Shown here: in pieces, positions 11,241-23,110 of the stretch
Layout: every line of letters begins with the position of its first letter
How positions within the stretch are numbered: position 1 is the first letter of the stretch
Source: Undaria pinnatifida
Lineage: Eukaryota; Sar; Phaeophyceae; Laminariales; Alariaceae
NCBI GenBank assembly: GCA_012845835.1
Contig: JABAKD010000014.1
Location: 10,021,701 to 10,085,700 of the forward strand
DNA: 64,000 nt
Reading direction: 5' to 3'
Translations under genes and position numbers: made by a program
The notes under the pieces: model-generated
The model's input: only the letters and a program-made list of their open reading frames with translations
Database searches by the model: none
Told to the model about the DNA's origin: nothing

Positions 11241-11270
11241 TACGTGCGACTCAACGCGATAATACCCTGG

Positions 11271-11326
11271 CTGTAAGCCTCCCTGTGGCGTGGCGTTGCT
11301 GTAAGCCTCCCTGTGGCGTGGCGTTG
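11271..11326 (+). repeat. 28-bp tandem repeat x2
   Basis: Two perfect adjacent copies of a unit starting CTGTAAGCCTCCCTGTGGCG. Confidence 0.9.
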
Positions 11327-14300
11327 CAGACACGCCGATGCATAGGTGATGCTCCACGAAGATGTGCAGGCACGCCGTAGGTTGATTGTGGAACCAGATG
11401 GTGTTGTAGGGGCTTGAAGAAAAATACGATGAAATGCGGCCGGTGGTCGTACTCAGGTGTGCTGCAGCGCTCCGAGCACGAGACGGTGACGTCGTGGTGT
11501 TGGCGGAAGATGTGGTAGGAGCGCTGGTTACGGAAGATGCGGTGGATGGTCTTAAACGGCTGCGTTGAAGAGTTCCGCGCGCGAACCAGTGAGGATGGGG
11601 TGATCGCGGATGATGCGGTAGGAACTCTGTGACAGTAGAGGACGAGGCTGTAGTAGTTCTATATGGTTGGTCGGAGAAGGTGTCGGTCGCGTACGCGGCA
11701 GTGAAAGGCAGTGAAGTGTGCGTGAATCGCAGCGTGCATGTAGGCGAGAGCGTTGACGCCGTGGTAGTCGTCAAATGTGGGCCAGTGAAGATGCCTGCGG
11801 TGTTCGTGGCGGCGAATGTAGCCTTTTCCGCGGCGTGGATGACGGCGCGGCGGCTGGAATAGGCTGTATAGACGGCCCGAAGTAGTCGACGACGGCGATG
11901 ACGCCGGGGGGAATTGGTAGGGCTGAAGGGGCAGGCATACCGGCGAGATGGCTGCAAGAGTCGGCGAAATATGTTACAACTGGTTGGCGCTGACGGTGGC
12001 GAGGCCGCCGGAGTCGGTGTTAATGGCCAGGAAGAGGGAGCCTTGCCGTTAGCAGTGGTTTGGAGCGGCAAACCCATCGGCGCGGTGGCTGCAGAAATCA
12101 GTGACATATTTCCGAGTTGATCGGCGGTGATGGTGGCGCTGACGCCGGGGCCGGTGGTAGTGGCCAGAAAAAGGGTGCCTTGTCCTTGGCAGTAACTTGA
12201 AGGGGCAAACGTCGAACGTAGCGATTGCGGAAGACTGAGGCGGAGCTCAAGTGGAAGGTGCAGCTCTGATTAAGCTGGAGCTCTGGTCACGAAGCTCAGG
12301 TGACGACGAACCTCTGGTAGCGGGATTCGCGCGGCAGTCTGGGGGGTTCGATGGTCTTGGAAGTGTGACCACAGGTGGGGCGAGAACAGCCGTAGTCGGG
12401 AGGGTGGCCCCACGGTTTCCAGATGCGGCGGTGGACCGATGACGGCTCTGGGGAAAACACTAGTCCAACGAAGGGTGAAGAAAGCCTAAAACGGATGCGC
12501 CAATGGTGGGCGCTGAGGAGAACGATGGACGGCCTGAACGCCGACCTAGGAGAAGGGCCAATGTCCGCGGCGCTTTCTCGGAGCTGGCTAGCGAGACGGA
12601 GGCGATGTCGTGGGCCAAAATAGACCCGACGAAGGTTTTTGGGCGTAGCAGGGGTCGATTGTGCCTTAGTATGGTCCGCAACGGCGAGTTGCCGAAGGAA
12701 TCGTCAGCGAAAGGTGGTGGTGCGTGGGGCAGGAGGGAGGGGGGCTTGAGCCCACCCAGGTCTATGCCCAGCATAGGAGGTGCGTGGTTCGCGCGTCGTC
12801 GGTGGATGGAGGCGGGTGGTGAGGGTGGGTCGGAAGGGAGGGGGAACTATCCCATCAAAAACGGTCTCTGGAATGGCATGCTCACATATTTATACGTTTC
12901 CCGCGAAGAGGAGGCATGGAAGTTACCGGCTGAAAAGGTCCCCTACCAGGATCGGTAGGCCCAAGAACCCGAAAACAAAGAACAAACTCGGAAAAAAGGG
13001 AGCGGCGGAATGGTAGAGGTAGGGCGGGGACAAGGGGGAGCTAACCTACCCGAACCATACTCGGTTCAAAAAGCTCATGTCCAAAAAACATCCTTACCTC
13101 CAACTCAGAAGATGGGAGCGGCGGGGTGTAATGGTGGCTTGGGAGGGAATGGGGAACGAGCCACACTCAAGCTGAGGCCCGGGTCGGAGAGGTCATAACC
13201 GGAAAGAAAAAAAAACACGGGTTCAGATGTTAAACCTACAGGATTTTGGGGGGTAAGGGGCTGGCGATAGTGGCATCACAGACGTGCCTTCAGAAACGGA
13301 TGGGGGATGCGCAGGTTCAGATGGTAAAACTACAGGGTTGCTGGGGTAAAAGGGTGTGACGGTATTGGCGTCACAAACGTGCCGTCAGGGACGGATGGGA
13401 GATTCGGGACTGTTGGGCTGGAGAGGAACCGCATGGTGTTCACTGGCAACGGAAAAATCGGTGGGCACTTGAAAAAGAAGAAACCTACTGCCAGAAAAAA
13501 AATCCAGTCTGGCGGATAGTTCGCCGTGGTGGCGAACCAAGAGGTGGGCATGGGAAATGCGGTGTAAGCGGAAGCATTTGCGCGCGAGCGCCGGTGAACC
13601 GTGACTGGGGAGGTCGTCCGCGGTTGTGTCGTCGAGGAAGACTGAAGGGCCGTTGGTGGTGGGTGTCCGGTTAATTAGGGGTAACTACCGGGGTGGATCA
13701 GGGGGAAACCACGTAGACGGAACCCAGGACACGTGAGCTCCGAGGGACCCGGGTTGGAACGTTCATCCGTGGTTGTGTCGTCGGGGAAGGCTGAAGGGCC
13801 GTTGGTGGTTTCGGTTAATATGAGAGGGAGCTGAAGGAGCTGGGTCGGGAGCGGTAAACAGTGAGTTTGTTTGTCGGGGAGTACGGAAACGTCGTCGTTG
13901 GTCTGAGTCCGCTGGTGGGTGAACTGAAAAGCTTGGCAGAGAAGAGGTTGTGGGTGGCCTGGAAAAGACGGGGTGGTCGGGGCCAGAGTAGCCGTGAAAA
14001 GGGGTGGTAGGGGCTCCAACGTTTGTTGAAAGGAGAATCAATCAGACCGTGATGAGGAGAGCGGTTGCTATCTCCAAATGGGCGGCGGAGTCGGGGGAGC
14101 GGTTCTTGTTCCCCAACCGTCGGCGTCACCGAACATGGTGGGGAGGGCAGCGACTGGTGTCTCCGAGGCTTTGGGATCGCCAGGGAGGTTGTGAAAGACG
14201 GGAGCATTGTCGAGGACAGGTCAGGGATGTTGTTGAGGAAGCCAACCCAACCAAATGAAGGGAGTGGCTGCTATCCTCGTGTCTGTAGGGGGCATCGCCA

Positions 14301-17100
14301 GGCGTTGACCTTCGGTGGGAAATACGGGACCCGAGCACAGTGGCTCTGTTGGATCGCGTGTGATCACAAGCGTGCAGGTAGTGGGCCGTGGCTTGCGCGA
14401 GATCGGCGGAGACCAGAGCAAGGCACCTCTTTGGTAACACGACGGGGTGGAGAAAGGCAAGGAGGAACCGACAGGTGTGCCTCGACGGTATTGAAGGGGA
14501 CAGGGAGAGGTGCTCCGTGAAAACCGGTCGCGTTGGAAGGGAGCCTTGGCAGAGTTGTTGTGTTGCGTTGGAAGGGGGCCGGAACGAGGTCGGTACTTGG
14601 TGGGTTCGGTGAGAAACGCCGGGACAGAAAGAACGTGGTTCGTTTGTAACGCGGCGGGTTTGGGGCAAGGCGAGTGTCAAGCGAAAACACATGGATTGTT
14701 GCTTCTGCCTGTGGGTGGGTTTGCTAGTCTAGGGTGTACCGTTGCCGAAGCTAGAGATACGAACTGGGCGGGTGGTGGTAGGAGTCGAGGGTCGTTGGGT
14801 GGTGGTACGGGAACATATTTCAGCGTTTGTCGGCCCCGGAACCAATATCCCAGGTAGGACGTGGGAGGTGGAGCTCCGGCGTTTATCGGCGTCGGAGCCA
14901 ATGTCCATTACTGGTCACAGGAATGGTTCCGATACTTGGTCGAAGCCGGGTGAGCTGCGGGGTCGTAGTGTCGCTCAAAATGTCGGCCTCGGGCGATGTC
15001 GGAAACTACTTCACGTGGTGATGACCAATAACACGCAGAAGAAGAATCCAAAGGGTGGCACTGCTAAAGGTGGAACATTCAAGTTAATATAGTGCGGTGT
15101 GCTGCCAAGCAGTAGTCATTGGCGGCTGTCTCTAGGACTATCGCGTGGCGTCGGCGAGGGTGAAGCTGACTGATCTAGAGAAGAGAGCCGGCTGGATCTA
15201 CGTGATCGTAAAGGGAGTTCCGGTACTGTATCACCGAGGCTCTGGGAGGGTCTCCGTGGGCGGCGTTTAAGGAGCAGGGCGAAGACACCGTGGGGGCCCT
15301 GTCTTCAAGCGTTGGATGAGCAGGAGTGAACTCGCAAGGAAATGCTATGCCTGTGGTCCGTGTCCACGCAATGCACAAGGCCGGCGAGGATGACGAGCCA
15401 AGGGGCTCAGGGCGTGTCCTGGTCAACTTTGATCACGAGTCTTCCGTCTTCATAACGGGGCTGTGCCTCAGGCCTAGGGGCAGCTGTGCGGTCTACACTA
15501 GTGCAGCGGCATTTCCCGTCGTTCGCGGGTCCGTTGCTGCCAATGAAAAAGGCGTACGTCCTCGTACGAGCGCGGGTGGAGCCGCCAATAAATAGTCGAG
15601 GCGAGCTCAGGGTGCGATGGACCGGAATGTAGTTTCGTGGTGTAATCCGGAATCGCTGGTAGCCGTAATCTTAGACAAGTAGCGTTGCTTATCGGTGGAA
15701 TATATCGAGTGGATCTTCCCGGTTGGGCTCGACGTTTTGGCCCTTCTCACACCCACACCTCAAGGCAATCGCTAGAACAAGGGGTACAGTCTGGAGCAAG
15801 CGATTCATATTGGGGCTGGGCGAGGGGGGGGGTGGGGTGTTGGGGGGGCGTGGGTGAATCTAGCCCTCTTCGAAGATGAAGCTGGATCCACGTCCCACAA
15901 ACAGATATCCTGACGCTAGAGGTGCCGTATCGGTATAACAAGCGTGTAGCGTGTAGGTGTCTGGTGCCGTAGTTGCTGCTCGCGGCCACGCTGTCGATAC
16001 CGATGTTGTTGTCATTGCCGCAGCTGTTGCCCAATGAAGAAAGGCGATCATGGCACTCCAACAATGTACTGCCACGTCAGTAATAACAAGCGGCACTGGT
16101 TTTCGCGGCTTATACCGGGTGGTGGCGTCGGGTTTGCAGTGTTCACGATGCCGCAGGTACCTAGAGTAAACCAACATCTTGAGTATGCCCAAATCTAGGT
16201 TGAGCACGCCATAGACTTAGCGATGTTGCTCGATTTGCTACAGTGGGAAGTGTCGCGGGCACGATGCAAACGTCAGGGAAAGCGCCCGAAAGCCACCGGA
16301 GATACTCAATATCCAGGTGGTCGAGAATGATGCTCGTCGCAGGTTGTGGCCCCTGTCGCAACAATGGGGGGTTGCAACTCACCAGATGCAGGCGCCGTGG
16401 GCGTCACTATTCGAAGCAGTCGCCACCGTGCTTGCGACCACTACAAATGGGATGGCGTCTGCATCGTTGGGTGACTTCGCTGTCGCTGCTACTGTGATCA
16501 ATCTCAGTGACGTAGGTGGTAGTCGGAGAAGAACGGTAGTGTTGACTCGGGCGGTAGGTGATGCGATGGTGCGTGCGGCGTGTTGGAGGTTGGGTGTGGT
16601 GCGGGTCCACGGGTGGTGGGCTCTGGGGCTTGGGGCGTAAAGGCGGTTGCGGCGATATTGGGGGCAGCTCTGCGGCCGTTTGGGGCGACTATATTTACGA
16701 CGGGAGTGGGTCGGAATTTCAAGGAATCACCGAATAGGTAGGGGCGTAGAATAGCAAGGATCGCGGGCAGTTGCAAGTCGTCCTTCGGTAGGAATGTTGC
16801 GGCGTTTGACCCAAAACATATATTACCGCAGGCGGGATGTATTTGGGTGCCTCACGGTCGATACCGTGGACGCGCAGTATGCAGTTGTGTGCGAAGGCGA
16901 GCAAGCAAAAGCAGGGGCGAATGGGCACAGGGGGTTGAGCACAGTGGTAATGGGCGGGCGCGTCTGAACAGTTGTGATGATAGATGCGGGCACATGGGGT
17001 GGGCGGCTACGGGGGCCGGAGATACGTGGTGAGCCAGCGACGTGTCGGGTTAGACTATACTCGTGGCTTAAATTGGGGGGGTGCAGCAGTTGTAGGGAGT
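11327..17100. other. G-skewed region of degenerate tandem duplications
   Basis: The plus strand is strongly G over C for almost 6 kb and no gene is supported. Decayed tandem duplications include a ~137-bp unit at 11,951-12,224, a ~94-bp unit at 13,221-13,410 and a ~151-bp repeat of GGCTGAAGGGCCGTTGGTGG-type sequence (13,617 and 13,768). Long frames on the minus strand (for example 301 codons at 11,202-12,107) are Thr/Ser/Pro low complexity and are read as shadows. The region may be a very old amplified element. Confidence 0.5.
13221..13410 (+). repeat. 94-bp tandem repeat x2
   Basis: Two diverged copies starting GTTCAGATGTTAAACCTACA and GTTCAGATGGTAAAACTACA. Both then have GGCGATAGTGGCATCACA-like and ACGTGCC(T/G)TCAG blocks. 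Confidence 0.75.
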
Positions 17101-17611
17101 GCAAAAAGAGACACAGGGCGCGAACATCGTATGGAAACGCACAAAACAACTTGCTAACGCGGTTAGCGTGGCAGCGTGTCAAGTTCGCTGAGAAAGATCC
17201 TCATTATGTGGTCATCAGCAGAATGACCATTTCCAGTTTCTTGTGTACGGGCGAATAAAAACGGTTCATTGTCAGACCAATATGTTTTCACGGCGCTGTG
17301 ATATCGGTGGCGTCAGCAAACTACTATTGTAGTATAGCATGATTGGTCGACATGGTATAGCCGGATTTTGTGTCCTGACAGCAGTGTCGTGCGCACCAGC
17401 AATCCAGTACACGGATAACAGGGGGTGTTGGTATTAACGGCGGTACGAATGCCGTCGAACCGCAGAAGGCCAACCGAAAAAAAGAAAACACAAAAAAACA
17501 AAACTAGAATCCACACCAGGCATGATAGACGCACCATTAAAAAACACAGCGGGCACGGTCGGTGGGTCTGTGGGAGCTAAATTTAGTATACCTGGTGAAT
17601 AATACCGGTAG

Positions 17612-17934
17612 TCGACTCTGGAGGCGGAACTCATCTCAATGGCACACGCAAGCAAGGTATCCAACATGATGGCCGAGCTGGCATTTGGAAAGCTGTTTGA
17701 AAGTGTACCACTCTTTGGCGACAACACCGGAGCCCTACGCATAGCAGGAACATCACCTACAGCTCTCGCACGAAACACATCGCTCTGCGCTTCTTTTGCT
17801 TGAAGGAGGTAGTCAAGGACGGCAAAATCACCATCCACCACGTGGCGACACATAGACAACTGGCAGGCGTAGGGACTAAGCTCCTTACAAAGAACACGCA
17901 TCGGCACCTACTGAACCTTATCGAGAAGAAATGA
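17612..17934 (+). pseudogene. Ty1/copia RNase H C-terminal fragment
   Basis: Plus-strand frames encode the end of a Ty1/copia-type Pol polyprotein, the RNase H domain that removes RNA from RNA:DNA hybrids during reverse transcription. Seen directly: an EAELISMA block, matching the usual EAEY/EAEL motif, then LFGDNTGALRIAG, matching the usual DN(Q/T)xAL motif. After a one-base frame change near 17,730 come SSRTKHIALRFFCLKEVV and THRQLAGVGTKLLTKNTH, the conserved tail containing the SRTKHI signature, ending at TGA 17,932-17,934. Further upstream Pol is not recognisable, so the element is 5' truncated or interrupted. The same-strand ORF at 18,200 and the LTR at 19,122 lie downstream and probably belong to the same element. 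The frameshift makes this copy non-functional. Confidence 0.8.
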
Positions 17935-18199
17935 GACCTACGGAGGAAACGAGCAACCCAACATCGACTCGAAGGAAGATATTCCACAATGGCGACGACA
18001 ATGCTTACACTTCAAGAAACGACAAAGAGAAAAGGAAGTAGTCCTTTAAGTAGTCCTGAAAGGAGACCAAGTGATGACGACAACGTGCGTAATTTTTACA
18101 AATACAGGAATTCGACAGCAAGATGGATCGAGATCAGGAGGAGCCATTTGGACGAAGCCACACGTCATCATCACGCATTACTATATCAACATCTACACC

Positions 18200-18817
18200 A
18201 TGTCCGACAACCAGGAACGCGAGGAGGCTCACACCGGGGATATTTCCGACGACAGTATAGCTACGGGACAAAAACGGCGAACACGCTTGTACGACAGGTT
18301 TCCTTTCTTGGAAGAAAACTACAGAGAAGAGGCAGCGGCGGAGATCGTCAACTGGACCATCAAGCAAGGCGTCAAAGGCTACTCCGATACGTCATTTGGA
18401 ACGTTTGTATGCAATGAAATAGAATGAGGGCAATATGACGACTTGGTGGAAGCCCAGCGTTTCTTTGAGTTTCTCACCAGCGCATGGGCCAAACCTGCCA
18501 CCCCAAGTTTAGATCAGATGGTCTCAGCTCGAAAACTTCTCTATAGCAACGTGCAGGCCAAGGAGGTTGACCACGAACGGGGGGCGTGGAAGAAGTATTA
18601 CCTAGAGAAGCTCATGGAGCAGGAAGACGAATGCGCGCGCAGCCTTAGTTGTACGAAGGCTGGACTCGGAAGAGAGAACGAAGCATGTCTAGTGGAACAT
18701 ACACACAAACAGTCAGCAAAGGATTATGTTAGAGCAGAAATAATGCAGACCTCGTCCGAAGCGGCGGAGGCGATTGCCCATCTAGCCGAAGACACCATTG
18801 GCCACCGTGACGCGTAA
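18200..18817 (+). pseudogene. Unrecognised 205-codon ORF between copia RNase H and 3' LTR
   Basis: An ATG at 18,200 opens a frame that runs to TAA 18,815-18,817 with one internal TGA at 18,425-18,427. The product would be hydrophilic, charged and mostly helical, with no signal peptide, membrane segment or Cys/His cluster. It begins with an acidic, Lys/Arg-containing stretch (MSDNQEREEAHTG, then GQKRRTRLYDRFPFLEE) and continues with WTIKQGVKGYSDTSF, FFEFLTSAWAKPATPSLDQM and a long Glu/Lys-rich helix. After the stop another frame stays open for about 24 codons (VRAELYNIVRENLPANG), suggesting the original C-terminus was longer. I do not recognise the family. Its place between RNase H and a polypurine tract plus LTR, on the same strand, suggests an accessory gene of the retroelement. 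A later-inserted host gene is the alternative. Confidence 0.5.
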
Positions 18818-19111
18818 TGTGAGAGCTGAGTTGTACAACATCGTTCGAGAGAACCTACCGGCCAACGGGGGCGGGCGGTGAAATGATCTTCGGAAGATCT
18901 AAAACATTGCATACGCAGGCTAAGCAGAAATAGGAGGATGAACTCTGACACGATCTTGTTTCTGCAAATAACGCCTTAGACAAGGAAAGTAGAGTAAAGC
19001 TGAGCAGAGGAAGATGACTCACCCTGGAACGGTATTTTTTCAAACTGCGGTTCAAATCGGCATATTACAAGCATTGTTATGGCCTAACATATTTGGTATG
19101 GTAATTTAATC

Positions 19112-19121
19112 TTAGGAGGAG
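19112..19121 (+). promoter_or_regulatory. Polypurine tract of LTR element
   Basis: TTAGGAGGAG lies directly before the TGTTAAATAG start of the LTR, where second-strand synthesis is primed in LTR retroelements. Confidence 0.6.
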
Positions 19122-19482
19122 TGTTAAATAGTAGGATTCACAAGGAATCCATCGTTTAAAGGTAGATGTTCATTACATAGTCAAATGAGTGTATGCAGAG
19201 TACTGGGTAAGCTGTCGAACCACGTGATAGAAGTTGTTTTCTTTAGTATGGAAGAAGACATATATATGGTACTGCGTTCCACCCAGTAATAACGCGTTGA
19301 CGGGTCACGTGCGTAAGATCAAAGCGTTGGCTAGGTCACGTGCGCAAGATCGAAGTGTTTACTACGTCACGTGCGCAAGATTGAACTGGGTGTCGTATTT
19401 AGTGGATACCACCATACGAGATAATTTGTTAGAGTAAAAAGGAAGAGACACGAGTACTTGCACATCGAGTTCACTCTTAACA
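19122..19482 (+). mobile_element. 361-bp LTR (3' LTR of copia-type element)
   Basis: It starts TGTTAAATAG and ends CTCTTAACA, a TGTTA...TAACA terminal pair, preceded by a polypurine tract. A TATATATGG box is at 19,261-19,269. It contains a 31-bp tandem repeat with CACGTG (separate entry). No second copy is present upstream in the window, so the 5' LTR is missing here or this is the 3' part of a truncated insertion. Confidence 0.65.
19297..19390 (+). promoter_or_regulatory. 31-bp tandem repeat x3 carrying CACGTG boxes in the LTR
   Basis: GTCACGTGCG(T/C)AAGAT occurs at 19,304, 19,335 and 19,366, exactly 31 bp apart. CACGTG is the core of G-box/E-box sites bound by bZIP and bHLH regulators. A fourth CACGTG is at about 19,221. 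Regular repetition inside an LTR resembles retroelement enhancer repeats. Confidence 0.7.
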
Positions 19483-19679
19483 TCTGCATCTGAACTTGGA
19501 CAGTTCATTGTGACCTAAGTTTTTGTTGGCCCAGCGAGAGCCCATTTTAAGTGATCCACCATCGTCTAAACCATCATCGGTCAGGCTAGAGCTCGTCTCG
19601 CCACGACTCTGTGTTAGCCTCTGAAGACCGTCATCGGTCAGGCACCACCACATCTCTAACAATAATAAGACCGCATTCA

Positions 19680-21200
19680 TCTTCAAGGCGACAGGCGACG
19701 TTCCGCCACCGCCACAAAATCGGCTCCAGATATGAATAACGCATGAAACCCTGTCGCCTAGCCTCAATGAGACTCAAATGTCGGCAAAGACAGGGAGACG
19801 CAATGAAAAACACACCACATATCCTTGCATCCACGACGTACGGAGTCGCACCCAACAACAAACTCACGGCGACGGTATGGTATACTTGTCAGTTCAGATC
19901 ACGTCATGGGGGCATCACGACGACACGCTACCCCGTACCAGCGTCCACTGTTTTCGCTTAACGAGCCCCAAAAATGCTCCCAGCACAAAATACCAAAAGG
20001 GCGACCGAGTCCAGGCCAACTTCGTTACGCGTGACGACCATGGCTAACCTTCCCCGCATCCACCATATATGCTGACAATCGTAACTACGTAAAAACCCAG
20101 CGCGTTTTCATCGGAACGCAAACGTCACAGAGGCATCATGACCATGACATCAACACCATCTTGCAGTGCTCTCTCATTATCTCATCAACACCAAGAAACC
20201 CAACTCAACATCTGCATTCCAACGTACCGCGTGGAGGCCTCGACGTCACAGCACACCGTCTCGGCGTCCCCCAAGATACGCTTCGTCGCCTGCAATCAAG
20301 TAGAAAGTCATCGCGGCCACTGAATCAAACTCAAGTTGAGTTGACGGCGTCTAGGACGCACTTCATCACCCAACCCCCCCCTCCCCTCCCCCCCCCACCC
20401 CCCCCTCGTGAACGACGGACTAAACTCTCGGGAAGCCTCCCTCCCCCTTCCCCCCGGCAGCCACAAACACGGTTAACTGCCACGAACAAGAAACCAACGT
20501 CGGGAAGACTTTGGCGCCTCTCCTGGCAACGGTATGGGGGCATCATGACGATCACGTCACAAGCCGGCCCCCCTTCCCGCTCCCCACCCCCCACCCCGTA
20601 AAGCGCACCCCAAATTTACGAGCAAACCCCTCCTCACCAACATAAAACGGTTAAAGAGGCGGAGGCATTGGGACCACTAGACATCGCACCCCCTCCCACG
20701 GTGCACGTGTCTCCTCCCCCACAATACACCCATATCATCGCAACTAGCGCTGGTGCAGGCGAGGCCTGCATACATCAACATCGCACTACGTCACTCAGCT
20801 CATCGCAAACGAACGAAACCAACATATTGCACGGACTCAGTACAGGCTACGAGCCGGACGCGCCCACGCCATGACGCCAACCCCAGCGTCCGCAATATAC
20901 TTCACACCCGTCACCCATAACGTCGCACCGCAACAGGCTAAGACACGGTCAGACCCGGCAGCGGGGTAGGGGAATGAGGCGAACAACACAAGACCTTTCC
21001 AACGTGAACCATCTTCGATATTTATCCGCAACCGGCGACAAAACCAACGCGTACGAAGAACAAGACGCCAACCCTGATTACAGTGGAAGAGGCATCAAGA
21101 CCTTCACTCCACCCGCAGCGTCTACCAGCCACTTCTGGCCCTAACCACACAGAGCCATATACCCCGTATTACTATATACCCCGAAACACCCTCAATCGTT
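19680..21200. other. C-skewed repeat DNA
   Basis: The plus strand is C over G, the mirror of 11.3-17.1 kb. Repeated GGCATCA(C/T)GACGA(C/T) and CACGTCA motifs and C-runs (20,376-20,406) occur. No frame has recognisable domains. Confidence 0.5.
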
Positions 21201-22631
21201 TTGGATGACTTCGCCCGGCATCTCTTTCTAGCGTCTTGCCGAGCTTCTATGCGTGTTTCAGAGGTAATCGTTTATTCTGTAAATGGTTTTTGCTGTGCTC
21301 TCCTATAAATAGGCTTTCAATCTCTGTATCGGTCGCTTCAACTTTCCCAGAGCTAACTCATAATCGATTCGTTTTTGGTAACCGTCAACGTTCAGCCCGC
21401 AGTCAGTCTTCAGTTCGGAGTCGAAAAAACATCTGCCAAGGGTGTGTGCTTCGTATTATGCATGCAGTGCGCCCTACCCGCCCCCCCTCTCCCCCCTTTT
21501 GCAAGACGATTTCAAGGGGAGCATTAGGGGCTCTGAAGCCTGCCGCCCCCACTGCATTCGTCACTAATTGAATATGAAACGAAGCCGGATGTGAATGTTG
21601 GCACGCGCTTGACAAGCTGGAGATCCTTCGAACAACATGGCGCTCTCAACCCTGATTGTTTGTTGTACCGACGCCAGGCAATTAATTTCCGTTACGAGAC
21701 GTGACGAGATTGTTTGGTCCTTGTTGCGGACCGTTAAAATGAATCTCCTGCCTAACCGTCGTGCAGGTACCGTTTCCGCTGCTGCCGCTGTTGCTGGTCG
21801 TGTTAACACAGCAACGAGTCACAGTAAGGGCATGACCCACGCTTCCCACGGTGTATACCTGGTCGTCGTTCACCCTATGCGTGTTCGTCATTGCTAGTGT
21901 AGCCATCTCATTGCATAGCACTGGCACCGGCATGCTTCATCATACTCTTCAACAAATATACTGACAGGTCTTCGTCTATGTTTAAGGAAACGCTAAACAA
22001 CAGTGACGGAGGTACGATGGCGGGGGAGGTCTCGAGGAAGCCGCGGTGACCTTAGTGGATTTGCGCCGTTGAAATGACCTGCTGGTACTTACTTATTTCA
22101 ACATCGGTGCAAGGTGGCACGGCGAAAATCATGCTTGCAAATGAAGACCATCCCAACCACCACCCACCCACTCGTTCTTTAGACACACCTTTATACGTCG
22201 GGAGCATGGCCACTGTGTTGCGTGTTCTTTGCTGGCCATGGTGCATCTGCAACCCGCGATGTTGAAGTGTCCATGACATGCGCCGCATTACGAAACATAT
22301 TTCAAGGCCAGGCATGCAACGGTATTTACACGGCTTTAGGATGGGGAGCACGCATGGCGATGAGAACCCCATCCACAACCCCTACGCCTACGAACTTCTC
22401 TCCACTACCGTCGACGTTGTATAGTGCAAGCGTTTTTGGGTCACCCCCACGCGCCGCGACACAGAGCGAAGGTTGCGTGGAGGTGTCCTTGGGGAGGAAT
22501 GTCACGCACATTCCACCATTTGGTCGAGCTTTTCTGCGTAGACACGGCCCTACCGTTTAAAAGGAAGAATAAATAATCACAACTTCAGCCCCCAAGTAGT
22601 CGTTTACGTGGAGCCATGTAGCTAACGTCGC
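21201..22631. other. Unassigned region with a TATAAATA box
   Basis: TCCTATAAATAGG at about 21,301-21,313 is a good TATA box match, but no gene or LTR can be tied to it. Short frames at 21,637-22,560 show no convincing motif. Confidence 0.35.
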
Positions 22632-23110
22632 GTGCGATTCGAGCCACCACTTGACTATCGCACCAGTCAAGTGTTCCACGCTCTTGCACCGATTATTGGC
22701 ATTACTGATGCGTCCTCTTCCCTGCCCTTGCCGTCGCCACACCACATGTCCTGGTTGCTTACCCACGTTAATGTGGTGCTGCAATTGTCGTCTTCTCACG
22801 AGGAGCCACAGGCCGACGAAACACGACAACTCCGGCTGCTGTTTTCAACCCATTGTAAGCACGGGCACTTCATAGAAAGTCTGAACTGCGGCATCATCGC
22901 AGGGTTAGGTCCGTTGTGGGAACACGAGGGGGTGGAGATCGCGGCCGGTTGCCTGGACTGCATCTGGGAAGACCCCGCCAGCCGCCCGGACTTGACCTTC
23001 TACGACAAGGGCCGTGCTCTACGGCGCTACCGCTTGCATCATCCCGACGACTCCTGGCTTGGAACTCGTCACGTCATTGACAGGTGACATGGTCTTGTCC
23101 CGATTTAGAC
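22632..23110 (+). pseudogene. Transposase-like fragment (DDE type, KDZ-like?)
   Basis: A plus-strand frame encodes about 150 residues. The last part looks conserved: HCKHGHFIESLNCGIIAG, CIWEDPASRPDLTFYDKGR, then LRRYRLHHPDDSWLGTRHVI and IDR. A YD-x-G/A-C/R block followed 15-25 residues later by a (V/I)DR(F/W)H block is typical of some DDE transposase relatives (Kyakuja/Dileera/Zisupton-type and HMGXB3-like proteins), where the Asp residues are catalytic. Here the frame stops at a TGA exactly where an aromatic residue would follow IDR, and HG continues after it, consistent with a TGG to TGA change. Further downstream the frame decays. It overlaps the end of a minus-strand coding remnant by about 20 bp. 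Family assignment is tentative. Confidence 0.4.

Noticed and set aside
11202-12107. 301-codon minus-strand ORF, longest in the window
   Set aside because: Thr/Ser/Pro low complexity within a G-skewed tandem-duplicated region. No domain, and the repeat unit (~137 bp) is not a multiple of three.
21301-21313. TATAAATA box as promoter of a gene
   Set aside because: No coding start, splice signal or LTR boundary downstream.
22222-22560. VFFAGHGAS motif resembling the caspase/CHAT His motif
   Set aside because: No flanking strands, no Cys motif downstream and no homologous context. Probably chance.
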